From: Macrostomum hystrix | Taxonomy: Eukaryota > Platyhelminthes > Macrostomidae | DNA length: 64,000 nucleotides | Assembly (NCBI GenBank): GCA_950097015.1 | Contig: CATNEN010000001.1 | Location: 1,910,001 to 1,974,000 of the forward strand | Direction: 5' to 3' | Shown: one piece after another, positions 44,101 to 54,859 of the stretch | Position numbering within the stretch: position 1 is the first letter of the stretch | How the letters are laid out: every line of letters starts with the position of its first letter | The notes under the pieces: model-generated | The model's input: the letters and a program-made list of their open reading frames with translations, nothing else | Database searches by the model: none | Told to the model about the DNA's origin: nothing | Program-made: the position numbers and the translations under genes

Positions 44101-47100
44101 CCAATAGGACTCAATCCGAGGCCTGACTCGAAACTACCGCCTGTACCTGCCACCTGGCATCGGATACGACATTCTGACGCCGTTCCTTCGCGAGGCCTGC
44201 CACCTGGCTTGGGGCATGTCAGCTCTGGCGCATCCGGTTGACGCGGCTGCTGGCTACGATGGAGAATTGTTCGACGACTTCAGGTGAACGCTAGGAGCTG
44301 CTGATTGACTGGCTGGCTGAGCTGTGTTTGAGTACACAATGCATTGATAATCTGAGCTGTGTTTGAGTACACAATGCATTGATAATCTGAGCTGTGTTTG
44401 AGTACACAATGCATTGATAATCTGAGCTGTGTTTGAGTACACAATGCATTGATAATCTGAGCTGTGTTTGAGTACACAATGCATTGATAATCTGAGCTGT
44501 GTTTGAGTACACAATGCATTGATAATCTGAGCTGTGTTTGAGTACACAATTCATTGATAATCTGAGCTGTGTTTGAGTACACAATTCATTGATAATCTGA
44601 GCTGTGTTTGAGTACACAATGCATTGATAATCTGAGCTGTGTTTGAGTACACAATGCATTGATAATCTGAGCTGTGTTTGAGTACACAATGCATTGATAA
44701 TCTGAGCTGTGTTTGAGTACACAATTCATTGATAATCTGAGCTGTGTTTGAGTACACAATTCATTGATAATCTGAGCTGTGTTTGAGTACACAATGCATT
44801 GATAATCTGAGCTGTGTTTGAGTACACAATGCATTGATAATCTGAGCTGTGTTTGAGTACACAATGCATTGATAATCTGAGCTGTGTTTGAGTACACAAT
44901 GCATTGATAATCTGAGCTGTGTTTGAGTACACAATTCATTGATAATCTGAGCTGTGTTTGAGTACACAATGCATTGATAATCTGAGCTGTGTTTGAGTAC
45001 ACAATGCATTGATAATCTGAGCTGTGTTTGAGTACACAATGCATTGATAATCTGAGCTGTGTTTGAGTACACAATTCATTGATAATCTGAGCTGTGTTTG
45101 AGTACACAATTCATTGATAATCTGAGCTGTGTTTGAGTACACAATGCATTGATAATCTGAGCTGTGTTTGAGTACACAATGCATTGATAATCTGAGCTGT
45201 GTTTGAGTACACAATGCATTGATAATCTGAGCTGTGTTTGAGTACACAATGCATTGATAATCTGAGCTGTGTTTGAGTACACAATGCATTGATAATCTGA
45301 GCTGTGTTTGAGTACACAATTCATTGATAATCTGAGCTGTGTTTGAGTACACAATGCATTGATAATCTGAGCTGTGTTTGAGTACACAATGCATTGATAA
45401 TCTGAGCTGTGTTTGAGTACACAATGCATTGATAATCTGAGCTGTGTTTGAGTACACAATGCATTGATAATCTGAGCTGTGTTTGAGTACACAATTCATT
45501 GATAATCTGAGCTGTGTTTGAGTACACAATTCATTGATAATCTGAGCTGTGTTTGAGTACACAATGGATTGATAATCTGAGCTAACTCTGCATTGCTTTA
45601 GTTCAGGGTAGGTGTGGCGCCCCAACCCCAGTCCATGGACTGAACAGCCGTACACAGCCTTCAGATGCGCCGCGGAATGACTTAAATAAGCCCTGGTTCA
45701 AAAAACCTTATAATTACTGATAAAAGTTAGTCAAGTAATTAAATATCGTTTTATAAATTTCGTTTTAAATATTTTTTGATTCTCCGTGCATCAATCTCTA
45801 TCGATCTCTATCAATCTCTATCAATCTCTATCAATCTCTATCAATCTCTATCAATCACTATCGACCTCTATCAATCTCTATCGATCTCTATCGATCTCTA
45901 TCAATCTCTATCGATCTCTATCAATATCTATCGATCTCTATCAATCTCTATCAATCTCTATCGACCTCTATCAACCTCTATCGATCTCTATCGATCTCTA
46001 TCGCTCTCCATAGATCTAGATCGATCTCTATCGATCTCTCAATCTCCATCGATCTCTATCGATTTCTATCGATCTCTATCGAACTTCGTCGATCTCCATA
46101 GATCTACATCAAGCTAAAGAATATTTTCAGCCTCAATAAAAATGTTTTTTTCATTTTTTTAAACAGCTTTGTTAACTCCGAATTATTTAGTGCCTTGGTT
46201 CACAATTTCGGTGTCTATACATTATCAGCATCTAATCTCAAAATCTGCTGCAGATATCGCCGCAGCTACGACTCGGAATTCACCGCTCCGCTGGTGTCGC
46301 ATCACATCTGGCCAGCCCTGCTGCAGGGCGCCAATGTGCTGGTCAAGGGCGAGGCCTGCACGCGTCGCGGTGGCTACGTAAGTGTGGGATATTTTGGGAA
46401 TTCTTCCCAGGACGGAACTAATTAAGGAAAAGAAGAATGATGAGTGGGAAGAGCGTAGGATGGGAACAATGTAGGATGTGAAGAATGTAGGATTTGAACA
46501 ATGTAGGATGTGAAGAATGTAGGTTGGGAAAAAAGAATAATGGGAAGAATGTAGGAAGGGAAGAATGTAGGGTGTGAAGATTGTAGGGTGTGAAGATTGT
46601 AGGGTGGGAAGAATGTAGGGTGGGAAGAATGTAGGGTGGGAAGAATGTAGGATGGGAAGAATGTAGGGTGGGAAGAATGTAGGGTGGGAAGAATTTAGGG
46701 TGGGAAGAATGTAGGGTGGGAAGAATGTAGGGTGGGAAGAATTTAGGGTGGGAAGAATGTAGGGTGGGAAGAATGTAGGATGGGAAGAATGTAGGATGGG
46801 AAGAATGTAGGGTGTGAAGATTGTAGGGTGGAAAGATTGTAGGATGGGAAGAATGTAGGGTGTGAAGATTGTAGGTGGGAAGATTGTAGGGTGGAAAGAT
46901 TGTAGGGTGTGAAGATTGTAGGGTGGGAAGATTGTAGGGTGGAAAGATTGTAGGGTGGGAAGATTGTAGGTTGGGAAGAATGTAGGGTGGGAAGATTGTA
47001 GGGTGGAAAGATTGTAGGGTGGGAAGATTGTAGGGTGGAAAGATTGTAGGGTGGGAAGATTGTAGGTTGGGAAGAATGTAGGGTGTGAAGATTGTAGGAT

Positions 47101-48170
47101 GGGAAGATTGTAGATTCTCTGGCCAAGAGAATTCTCTTCTCTTTTTATCCTCACAGACCAATAATTTCATTATCGTTAATTACCATTTAAAATTTATTAC
47201 AGTCACGCTAATTCGAATGGACCCTGACTAAAGATGAGCAAGAAATTCTTGTTATACTACTAGCTAATTCGTCACTTACTACTTTAATAAGCTATCAGAA
47301 AAACACGTAAAATTGTAAGCCATGAGACGTTGCAGTTTTTGCAATTATTTTTGTTTGCTTTTTTTATTTTTCATTCTCGACTGTGACATGACACAATATT
47401 TGATTTTAGCTTTGCAAGTCAACTGCTTAGCTTGGATTTTATCGGTGTTTATTATTAATTTCGCTTGACTTTTTCCAGGCAGAAATCTTTTGAAAATCTT
47501 TTGGACTTAATTTTTTCTAATTTAAGGTTACAGCTTCTTAAAAATTAGCTCGTTATAAAAAATTTAGATTTCTAATCCATTAATTTCCTCAATTCACAGA
47601 GTGCCCGTTCAAGAAGTGCATCGAGATCTGCCTCTCCATGTAAGTAGTATAGTTTGCACGTGATAAATTTGCATAGGACAAGACTGGGTGAGGGTGAGCG
47701 CTCGGGCAGGGCTGCAAAAGGCGGGGCAGAGAGAGAAAGGTGGGGGCGGGACTGACCAATCAGGCGCCGACCCGGCTACGCAAGGCTTATGGTGGGTGGA
47801 GCAGGGTGAGAGCGGCTTCAACCAATCAGATCACTCTGGATTAACAAGAGCAAACTGGACCGGATTTTGGGAAGGGCCCCGGCAAGGGCGATAAACAAAA
47901 ACAAGAGACTGACATACAATGAGTAGGCTTGTATAGCATATTGTGATCTAAATTTATTTCGATTACAAAAAACATTCAAAATCCGCTCAACCAGCGCGCG
48001 TCAACGGCGCCGGCACTGCCAGATCAAACGCCGGACGGACGCCGCGAGTGCCTTCCGGAGGCAGCAAGCAGCAGCAGCAGCAGCAGCAGCAGCCTTCGGC
48101 TCGCGCGGGCGCAGATCTTGGCAGCACCGCTCGTACAGCTTCAACATCTCTGTCTCACTACATAGACTAA
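41159..48170 (+). CDS. SPATA18: SPATA18 / MIEAP (mitochondria-eating protein), 11 exons, 545 aa
   Basis: In vertebrates MIEAP is a p53-induced protein that acts at mitochondria in removal of oxidised mitochondrial proteins or whole mitochondria. Exons: 41159-41245, 41524-41629, 41732-41963, 42047-42142, 42280-42498, 43291-43513, 43876-44034, 44108-44283, 46254-46377, 47600-47639, 47995-48170. All junctions are GT/AG and in phase. The N-terminus [20 protein letters not shown] matches the family start. VQGQLFKLL is at about 49-57, a coiled coil runs at about 85-190, and the C-terminal MIEAP domain spans about 280-474, ending [20 protein letters not shown] and [10 protein letters not shown]. An Arg-Ser tail and a short poly-Q complete it. 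Human SPATA18 is 538 residues. If the GTAAGT at 47640 is not used, translation stops at 47647 and the protein has 489 residues. Confidence 0.93.
43020..43110 (-). repeat. tRNA-like fragment in SPATA18 intron 5
   Basis: Read on the minus strand, TAGTGGGTTAATGGGCTTGG then GTATCGATCCAGTG carries a box-B-like motif and resembles the heads at 9778-9905 and 39912-40010. It is short and diverged. Confidence 0.3.
44322..45583. repeat. 35-bp minisatellite in SPATA18 intron 8
   Basis: Thirty-six almost identical units with core GAGCTGTGTTTGAGTACACA, then AT(G/T)CATTGAT. Units differ nearly only at one site (G or T), which yields a readable order of variants. Repetitive minus-strand ORFs over the array are by-products. 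Confidence 0.97.
45603..45690 (-). repeat. SINE tail fragment in SPATA18 intron 8
   Basis: The reverse complement carries GCGGCGCATCTGAAGGCTG then CAGTCCATGGACTGGGG, matching about 2835-2890 closely. Only the tail portion is present, directly adjoining the 35-bp array. Confidence 0.65.
45788..46112. repeat. 10-bp simple tandem repeat in SPATA18 intron 8
   Basis: About 30 copies of TCAATCTCTA or TCGATCTCTA, degenerating towards the right end. The array lies about 140 bases before the exon-9 acceptor. Confidence 0.95.
46440..47115. repeat. 16-bp purine-rich minisatellite in SPATA18 intron 9
   Basis: About 42 units of GTAGGGTGGGAAGAAT and variants (GTGAAGATT, GGAAAGATT). The array starts about 60 bases after the exon-9 donor. 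ORFs of up to 309 residues on the minus strand over it are repeat by-products. Confidence 0.95.
47116..47599. other. SPATA18 intron 9, remainder
   Basis: AT-rich sequence before exon 10, with no other feature. Confidence 0.5.
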
Positions 48171-48735
48171 TTATTGATTGCCATGGAAGAGATTCAGTTC
48201 GATCTTTTCATACCAACTGATGTCAAATGTTATCATCACTTTTTGAGCGATCAAACCTAATATTTCATAGATTTTCTCAATCAACCTTTTAGTTGAATTA
48301 CCCGAGTCTCCAAGGCGACTGGTATAGCCTCAATTTGTGCCCTTAAGTCGGTTTTCTAAAATGCGATTTCAAAAGTACATATTTAGTTTTATAATTTTTT
48401 TCAGCGAATCTCAAACGCTTGCATGCTCTTCCTTTAGTTTTTTTTATTTGGCCTTTTTTGTTGCCTTCATTGTTTAGTTTTGCTTTTCTCAAGCTTTTCA
48501 GTTTGTTTTTTTTACGACTTCCATTCCCTTTTCCGTCTTATTTTATAGTTGGTTTTTTAGACTTTAGATTTTAGCTCCTATTTTTTGTATAGCGTTTTTG
48601 TAATTGTTTACTTTTTAGTAAAAATGAAATTTAACATGCGCTTCAAATGTTTACACAGTCTGTTAATAGAAATTTGCTTTGTACTTTAGCGATTGCAAAT
48701 TTATTTTATCACGACTTCATATTCAAGGACAAGCA
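48171..48735. other. SPATA18 3' flank
   Basis: T-rich sequence likely including the SPATA18 3' UTR. No canonical AATAAA is close to the stop; the first clear one is at 48931-48936. No gene is recognised. Confidence 0.4.
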
Positions 48736-48739
48736 GGTA

Positions 48740-48872
48740 ATGCAAATGGAATTCCTCTGCAGCCGCTTTTATTGGTCACACATTCAAGTATACTGCTATT
48801 GGCTCAGAGCTGTCACGTGATGTTTACTTCGTCCATAGGACAGACTTCCATTGAACCCCAATAAGTGACGTG
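48740..48872. promoter_or_regulatory. promoter-like cluster: octamer, two CCAAT, E-box, CRE-like site
   Basis: Within about 130 bp there are ATGCAAAT (octamer, 48740-48747), inverted CCAAT boxes at 48771 and 48798, CACGTG (48814-48819) and TGACGTG (48866-48872). Such density is unusual in this AT-rich flank. No confident gene could be attached. A small ATG-initiated segment at 49107 encoding MDQFKPCRHRCRYYC lies downstream, with a TATATCT about 22 bases before it. Confidence 0.3.
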
Positions 48873-49640
48873 CCTTGGGGTTTCCCATTAAATGTTCTTA
48901 AATATAGTAACAACTGACTCATGCGTGACCAATAAAATTAGGAGGGCAATTAACCTTGGCCTTAAACTTGACCTTGTTGTTAATTTAAGTTTTCTAAGAC
49001 ATAAAAAAGCATAAATTAGCTTTATGTGCTTTTTGTCTGTTTCTTTTTTCTTCATATATTTCTATCGCTGTTGAGTTACGGACTATATCTAAATTTCGTT
49101 TTCACAATGGACCAATTCAAACCATGCAGACACCGATGCAGGTATTACTGTGTACATAAGGTTTGAAGTTCTGTCAGCTGGGGCTGTTAAACCAGTTTTG
49201 GACTGCTGAAAAACATTTTTAAAAAGTGTACTTTAAAAAAAGCGTCAAATTTTTGTCCTTTAATGGTGCTTATCGTAACGACGTAACAAGCGTATATGGT
49301 CATGTTACTAGATTTGCACTAATCCGTTTTTTTATTTATTGTTTTTGTTAGAGATATTTAGTTTTCTCTTTATTTGTTAGATTTCTTTTTATCACAGGCG
49401 TACATTTTCAGTTCCACGAAAGAACTGATATTTGTTTTTGGCTGTGCATTCTGTGTATTCCATCATCTTGATATTGATTCACGTAGTTAAAAAATTCATA
49501 ATTGGCATCGTTAAAAAATATTTCTTTTTAGTTATTTTAAACTTATTGCGCAACTATTGTTTCTTAGAAAAAAGTAGAATGCTAAAAAATACACCGCTGG
49601 AAACACTTGCTAGTTTATTATTTATCGGTTAAAAACATAA
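48873..49640. other. intergenic stretch, no confident gene
   Basis: AT-rich sequence. An AATAAA at 48931-48936 may end SPATA18 transcripts. The short Cys/His-rich reading frame at 49107-49165 could be a first exon, but no downstream exon was found. Confidence 0.35.
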
Positions 49641-49644
49641 ATTA

Positions 49645-51570
49645 TTCACTGAGTCCTGATATTCACCGAGTCCCGATATTCACCGAATCCCGATATTCAC
49701 TGAATCCCGATATTCACCGAGTCCCGATATTCACCGAATCCCAATATTCACTGAGTCCCGATATTCACCGAATCCCGATATTCACCGAATCCCGATATTC
49801 ACCGAGTCCCGATATTCACTGAATCCAGATATTCACCGAATCCCGATATTCACCGAGTCCTGATATTCACTGAGTCCCGATATTCACTGAGTCCCGATAA
49901 TCACCGAATCCCGATATTCACCGAATCCCGATATTCACCGAGTCCCGATATTCACCGAGTCCCGATAATCACCGAGTCCCGATATTCACTGAATCCAGAT
50001 ATTCACCGAGTCCCGATATTCACCGAGTCCCGATATTCACCGAGTCCCGATATTCACCGAGTCCCAATATTCACTGAGTCCCGATATTCACCGAATCCAG
50101 ATTTCACCGAATCCCGATATTCACCGAGTCCCGATATTCACTGAATCCAGATATTCACCGAGTCCCGATATTCACTGAATCCCGATATTCACCGAGTCCC
50201 GATATTCACTGAATCCAGATATTCACCGAGTCCCGATATTCACTGAATCCAGATATTCACCGAGTCCCGATATTCACTGAATCCCGATATTCACCGAGTC
50301 CCGATATTCACTGAATCCAGATATTCACTGAATCCCGATATTCACCGAGTCCCGATAATCACCGAGTCCCGATATTCACCGAGTCCCGATATTCACTGAA
50401 TCCCGATATTCACCGAGTCCCGATATTCACCGAGTCCCGATATTCACCGAGTCCCGATATTCACTGAATCCAGATATTCACTGAATCCCGATATTCACCG
50501 AGTCCCGATATTCACTGAATCCAGATATTCACTGAATCCCGATATTCACCGAGTCCCGATATTCACCGAGTCCCGATATTCACCGAGTCCCGATATTCAC
50601 TGAATCCTGATATTCACTGAATCCTGATATTCACTGAATCCCGATATTCACCGAGTCCCGATATTCACTGAATCCTGATATTCACTGAATCCTGATATTC
50701 ACTGAATCCCGATATTCACCGAGTCCCGATATTCACCGAGTCCCGATATTCACCGAGTCCCGATATTCACTGAATCCTGATATTCACTGAATCCCGATAT
50801 TCACCGAGTCCCGATATTCACCGAGTCCCGATATTCACCGAGTCCCGATATTCACCGAGTCCCGATAATCACTGAATCCTGATATTCACCGAGTCCCGAT
50901 ATTCACTGAATCCTGATATTCACCGAATCCAGATATTCACCGAATCCCGATATTCACCGAGTCCCGATAATCACTGAATCCTGATATTCACCGAGTCCCG
51001 ATATTCACTGAATCCTGATATTCACCGAATCCAGATATTCACCGAGTCCCGATATTCACCGAGTCCCGATAATCACTGAATCCTGATATTCACCGAGTCC
51101 CGATATTCACTGAATCCTGATATTCACTGAATCCCGATATTCACCGAGTCCCGATATTCACCGAGTCCCGATATTCACCGAGTCCCGATATTCACCGAGT
51201 CCCGATATTCACCGAGTCCCGATATTCACCGAGTCCCGATAATCACTGAATCCTGATATTCACCGAGTCCCGATATTCACTGAATCCTGATATTCACCGA
51301 GTCCCGATATTCACCGAGTCCTGATATTCACTGAATCCCGATATTCACCGAGTCCCGATATTCACTGAATCCTGATATTCACCGAATCCAGATATTCACC
51401 GAATCCCGATATTCACCGAGTCCCGATAATCACTGAATCCTGATATTCACCGAGTCCCGATATTCACCGAGTCCCGATATTCACCGAGTCCCGATATTCA
51501 CCGAGTCCCGATATTCACCGAGTCCCGATATTCACCGAGTCCCGATATTCACCGAGTCCCGATATTCGCT
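49645..51570. repeat. 17-bp minisatellite (about 1.9 kb)
   Basis: About 113 tandem units of TATTCACCGAGTCCCGA with variants CTGAGT, CTGAAT, CCAGA and CTGA. Repeated multi-unit blocks (for example units containing GATAATCACTGAATCCTGA) recur through the right half, which indicates higher-order duplication. By unit number this is the largest array in the window. Confidence 0.97.
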
Positions 51571-52136
51571 GGACTGGTTGTCACTCACATACACTGAGTA
51601 GATAGGAAATACATATGCACTACTTTAGTACTTAGTACTTACTACTAAGTAAGTTATTGGTGATTTCATTAAGCCGAAGCTTGTGTGTCTGCCTGTTTTA
51701 GCTCAGGAGCTGTGCTTAAAGAAAATAGCAGCTACAGTCAATGTTGATCGCTTTTCGACGCTTCGTCAAGATCGCTTCTCATGGCGATTGAATTTAGTTT
51801 AATTAAAGCTAAAATAAAAATCTCTTCGAGTAGATAAATTATACTGTAATAATAAGTAATGTATTCAATGAAGTGCATTGCACTCGATTCAATTTTATAT
51901 GCATTTTTTAAGCGAAGTAGATTCAGTTTTTTGTGTGAAATTGTTGCTGTTGCTTCGATTGCAGGTTGTTGACAAGAGTACATTATAGGATCGGTAGTAC
52001 GGTCGTGAAATAATTGAGCATACTAGTAAGTTCATAGAAACAATACCAGTCGTATGGCGTGCTAGCTAAAAAAAGTAAATAAAAAATTTCTTGACTTCGT
52101 CGCTTACTTGTTTGTCAGTATCTGGTCAGCATTCAA
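51571..52136. other. stretch downstream of membrane ORF
   Basis: AT-rich sequence that probably includes the 3' UTR of the minus-strand ORF at 52137-52673. The 81-residue minus-strand ORF (51738-51983) is unsupported. Confidence 0.4.
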
Positions 52137-52673
52137 TTAATCAGATTTCTCTGAGTCGTCCTTGCTGTCCATCACGGCTATTAATTCGTCCACTTTCGAG
52201 GGGCGCGAAAAATTATGGTGCAGCTCATCGGCAGAAGTTTCCATCTGGTTTTCATTGTGTTTGCGCCATTTTAAAATCTCCTCGTGTTTCTTCAATCGGA
52301 GCTCGGCAGCAAACTCGGGATTAAAAAGTGTGGCTCTGCCCAGAGCTTTGAGAGAGTCGTGCGCCGCTGGAGATTCCATAACGTCTGCGGCGGCGTAGTC
52401 GGTCCCGTGTTCATCAGAAGGCTCGCGCTCATTTCTTGCGACAAACTTGGATTTTTTATTGTGACTAGGCTGCAGTTGAATTTTACAAGGGGCTTCCAGT
52501 AGGCCACACTCTTTAGACTCCACGACTGCTCGTTTGCTGAAGCCGCCTTCTTCTTTGCTTCCAGATTCTATTGACGCCCTTGCATGCCATATAAACAGGA
52601 CTAGCAGGCTCAGAGCGACCAATGTAAACACTACCACAAAGCAGAACAGCACTATGATCAGGGAGTCGTTCAT
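52137..52673 (-). CDS. single-exon, single-pass membrane protein of unknown function (178 aa)
   Basis: I do not recognise a family. A four-residue N-terminus (MNDS) is followed by a very hydrophobic helix at about residues 5-28, then HAR and a charged, Ser/Lys/Glu-rich tail of about 150 residues with no further hydrophobic segment. That suggests a type III or tail-in topology with a cytosolic tail. The segment RLKKHEEILKWRKHNENQME looks helical. It is uninterrupted by introns and lies head-to-head with the SEC14-like gene, 241 bp between start codons, so they may share a promoter. Organisation resembles the ORF at 55795-56436, although sequence similarity is not obvious. Confidence 0.6.
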   Translation of the reverse strand: MNDSLIIVLFCFVVVFTLVALSLLVLFIWHARASIESGSKEEGGFSKRAVVESKECGLLEAPCKIQLQPSHNKKSKFVARNEREPSDEHGTDYAAADVMESPAAHDSLKALGRATLFNPEFAAELRLKKHEEILKWRKHNENQMETSADELHHNFSRPSKVDELIAVMDSKDDSEKSD

Positions 52674-52914
52674 AGTGCGATCTTCTGCGCAAAAAAAATC
52701 GATTAGTTCCAGCAGACTAGGTCCAGTTACTCAAGTCGGCAACCATTCGATCATTTGAATCTCAATGACGAGGCAACGCAGAGCTCGGCACACTCTTTTT
52801 TACTGAATGAAGACTTGCTTAGCCTTAAGTGTGCAAATCGCAGTATTGCCATAGACATTTAAGAAGGAAAGTACAAAAGTGCACAAAGAATAAGCGAAAG
52901 TCTCTTTTGTTGAA
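52674..52914. promoter_or_regulatory. putative bidirectional promoter between membrane ORF and SEC14-like gene
   Basis: A 241-bp region separates the two divergent ATGs and must contain both 5' leaders if both models are right. No TATA box is evident in either direction. The assignment is by position only. Confidence 0.4.
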
Positions 52915-54517
52915 ATGAATCGAGAGATCTGGGAAACGCCCATAGAATTTTGTCAAAACGAAGTGTTGCGTGACTGCGTGTTGATGACTCTGCAGGTAGT
53001 TTTTTGACGCTTTACTCGATCGAATATCTGACTCTGTATCTCAGGTTGCTATACTAGAGCAACTAAAAAATCTTAATTCTCAATTGTCGAACGTCGAGTT
53101 TCTCGAGTTCGATGAGCGAGCTAATCTTTTCCTGACGTGAGTCAACCAGTCACGCAGTTTGCTTCGACACATCGATCGTGAGGCATCGATGCTATTTATT
53201 GGGCTGTCTTTGTGCCTTAAACCGCATGGGCTGCGATACTCATATAGAATGTCAGAAGCAGCTTCAGCAGCTTCATCTTTGAATTTGCCGAGTGACTCAA
53301 CGGCTGAAAGAGAGGCCTCTATACTAGCGACTTTCAAGCAGCGAATCGCCCTTCACCTGCTTTCAAAGTCGAATGAAGTTTCTTATCACGATGCCAGCGT
53401 CGCGGAGGACACCGATGAAGACGACGAAGAGGCTACGACTTCGTCTGCGCAAATATTCGCCCAGACTGACGCCAATTTGCGAAGGTGACGGCGGTTATCG
53501 AAAGTGAACTGTTTATTTTTAACTCATATCATCTCCAGAGCGGTTAACTCGTTTGCTTATTGCTAATATAACATAGTCAAAGCTCAATTTAATATACTGA
53601 TTTTACATTTCTACAAACCTGCTAGATTTTCAAACTCAAACAGCCAAACAAAATTTAATCAAAACTGACAAAAACTGACAGATGGCTGATAGCCCGGGAC
53701 TGGAATCACGAAGCTGCTGTCGCGATGTACGAGATGGCAGCCAGTTTCCGACTTCGACATCGTCAGGAGCGACTGTTAACGCCGGCGGCTTATCAGCGCC
53801 TACCGGAAGTTCTACGCCGCTTTCTACCCGGCGGCTTCGTTGGCTTCGATCGCGAAGGTCATCCGGTGCGCGTGGAACTGTTCGGCGCGTTGGACCTTCC
53901 CGGCCTGCTGCGCGCTAGTCGATGGCGCCAATTGCGCCGCGCCAAATTGCGCGAATGCGAAACGGCACTGAGACTTTGTCGTCGGCAGAGTCGCCGACTG
54001 GGCAGGCCGGTGATCGGGATGACTGTCGTCTTTGACATGGCCGGCGCCACTGCCAGATTCCTTTGGCCACCCGGAGTAGCAGCCTACATGCGGCTGGTTC
54101 GCACGCTGGAAGATAATTATCCCGAGCTGGTCCGCCGCCTACTGGTTGTCAATAGTCCTGGCGTAAGTCGATTTGCTCGAGCCTCCAAATCGTCTACCAA
54201 AAATATCACAAAACCGCACCAAACTAACCAATCAGGTATTTCCACTGCTCCATCGAATCTGCCAGCCGCTGTTATCTCGATCGATGCGAGACAAAATCTT
54301 CGTACTAAGCAACGACCCGAGACAGGCAGCGGCTAGCTTGTTGAAACACATCGCCGCCGACCAACTTCCGGCCTACTTGGGCGGCGAATTACGCGACGAT
54401 GATGGCGATCCGCGCTGTGCCTCAATCATCTGCCAGGGCGGCACAGTGCCTCAGAGTTACCATGCCAGCGACGATAATAGCGACGGAAGCGAACAAGACA
54501 GTGACAACGATGAGTAG
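52915..54517 (+). CDS. SEC14-like CRAL-TRIO lipid-binding protein, 5 exons, 420 aa, no GOLD domain
   Basis: SEC14-like proteins bind or transfer phosphoinositides and other lipids at membranes. Exons: 52915-52995, 53045-53136, 53158-53484, 53682-54162, 54236-54517; all phases join. The CRAL-TRIO N-helix motif LRRWLIARDWNHEAAVAMYE lies at about 165-184, formed across the exon 3/4 junction. The lipid-binding domain (about 200-390) has GGFVGFDREGHPVRVELFG, MTVVFDMAG, NYPELVRRLLVVNSPG and FPLLHRICQPLLS, aligning with SEC14L2-type proteins. A C-terminal GOLD domain is absent; the protein ends in an acidic Asp/Ser tail. The first 160 residues are not recognised. Intron 2 would be only 21 nt and removes an in-frame TGA. 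A shorter protein starting at an internal Met in exon 3 is the alternative. Confidence 0.82.
53137..53157 (+). other. candidate 21-nt intron or in-frame UGA
   Basis: The segment starts GTGAGT and ends CACGCAG. Its length is a multiple of three, and reading through gives one in-frame TGA (53138-53140) between two otherwise open segments. Removing it joins AC to T (Thr) and continues the frame. Either an exceptionally short intron, UGA recoding, or a wrong upstream model would explain it. Confidence 0.5.
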
Positions 54518-54602
54518 GCTATTGTTAACGATGCTGCTTGAAGCCTTTGTTCTATAGTATGTTAGTTGGTTACATTTTACTAATCTACTCTTACAGATCG
54601 TG

Positions 54603-54608
54603 AATAAA
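54603..54608 (+). terminator. polyadenylation signal of SEC14-like gene
   Basis: AATAAA lies about 86 nt past the TAG stop at 54515-54517, in a typical position for a short 3' UTR. Confidence 0.65.
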
Positions 54609-54859
54609 AAATAGTAGAAATATAAAAAAATTATTTTTTTCCTCCCATTACTCCGTACAAGAAGCATTCACTTAATGTTATTCGCAAGTTGCATACCGCG
54701 TATATTATATAGTTATTTAGTAGCATAAACTGAGTAATGGCTACTGTATTGTTTGCGATATCGCATAAAGTTGTAGACACTGTGCGCATTGTAGTACGCT
54801 AACAAAAAGTAACCGAAATCATGCATGGCATTAAACTATGCACAGAAAGTTCTCAGAAA

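Noticed and set aside
44254-45655. Many 68-239 aa minus-strand ORFs reading as [17 protein letters not shown]-type repeats
   Set aside because: They are a translation of the 35-bp minisatellite in SPATA18 intron 8 in three frames.
46225-47170. 309-aa and 250-aa minus-strand ORFs rich in Pro, Ser and Phe
   Set aside because: They translate the antisense of the 16-bp array and of SPATA18 exon 9.
51738-51983. 81-aa minus-strand ORF
   Set aside because: AT-rich composition, no domain; more likely the 3' UTR of the membrane ORF upstream of it.
53682-53918. 78-aa ORF starting ATGGCTGATAGC
   Set aside because: It is the wrong frame over the SEC14-like exon 4; the frame giving WLIARDWNHEAAV carries the CRAL-TRIO motifs.
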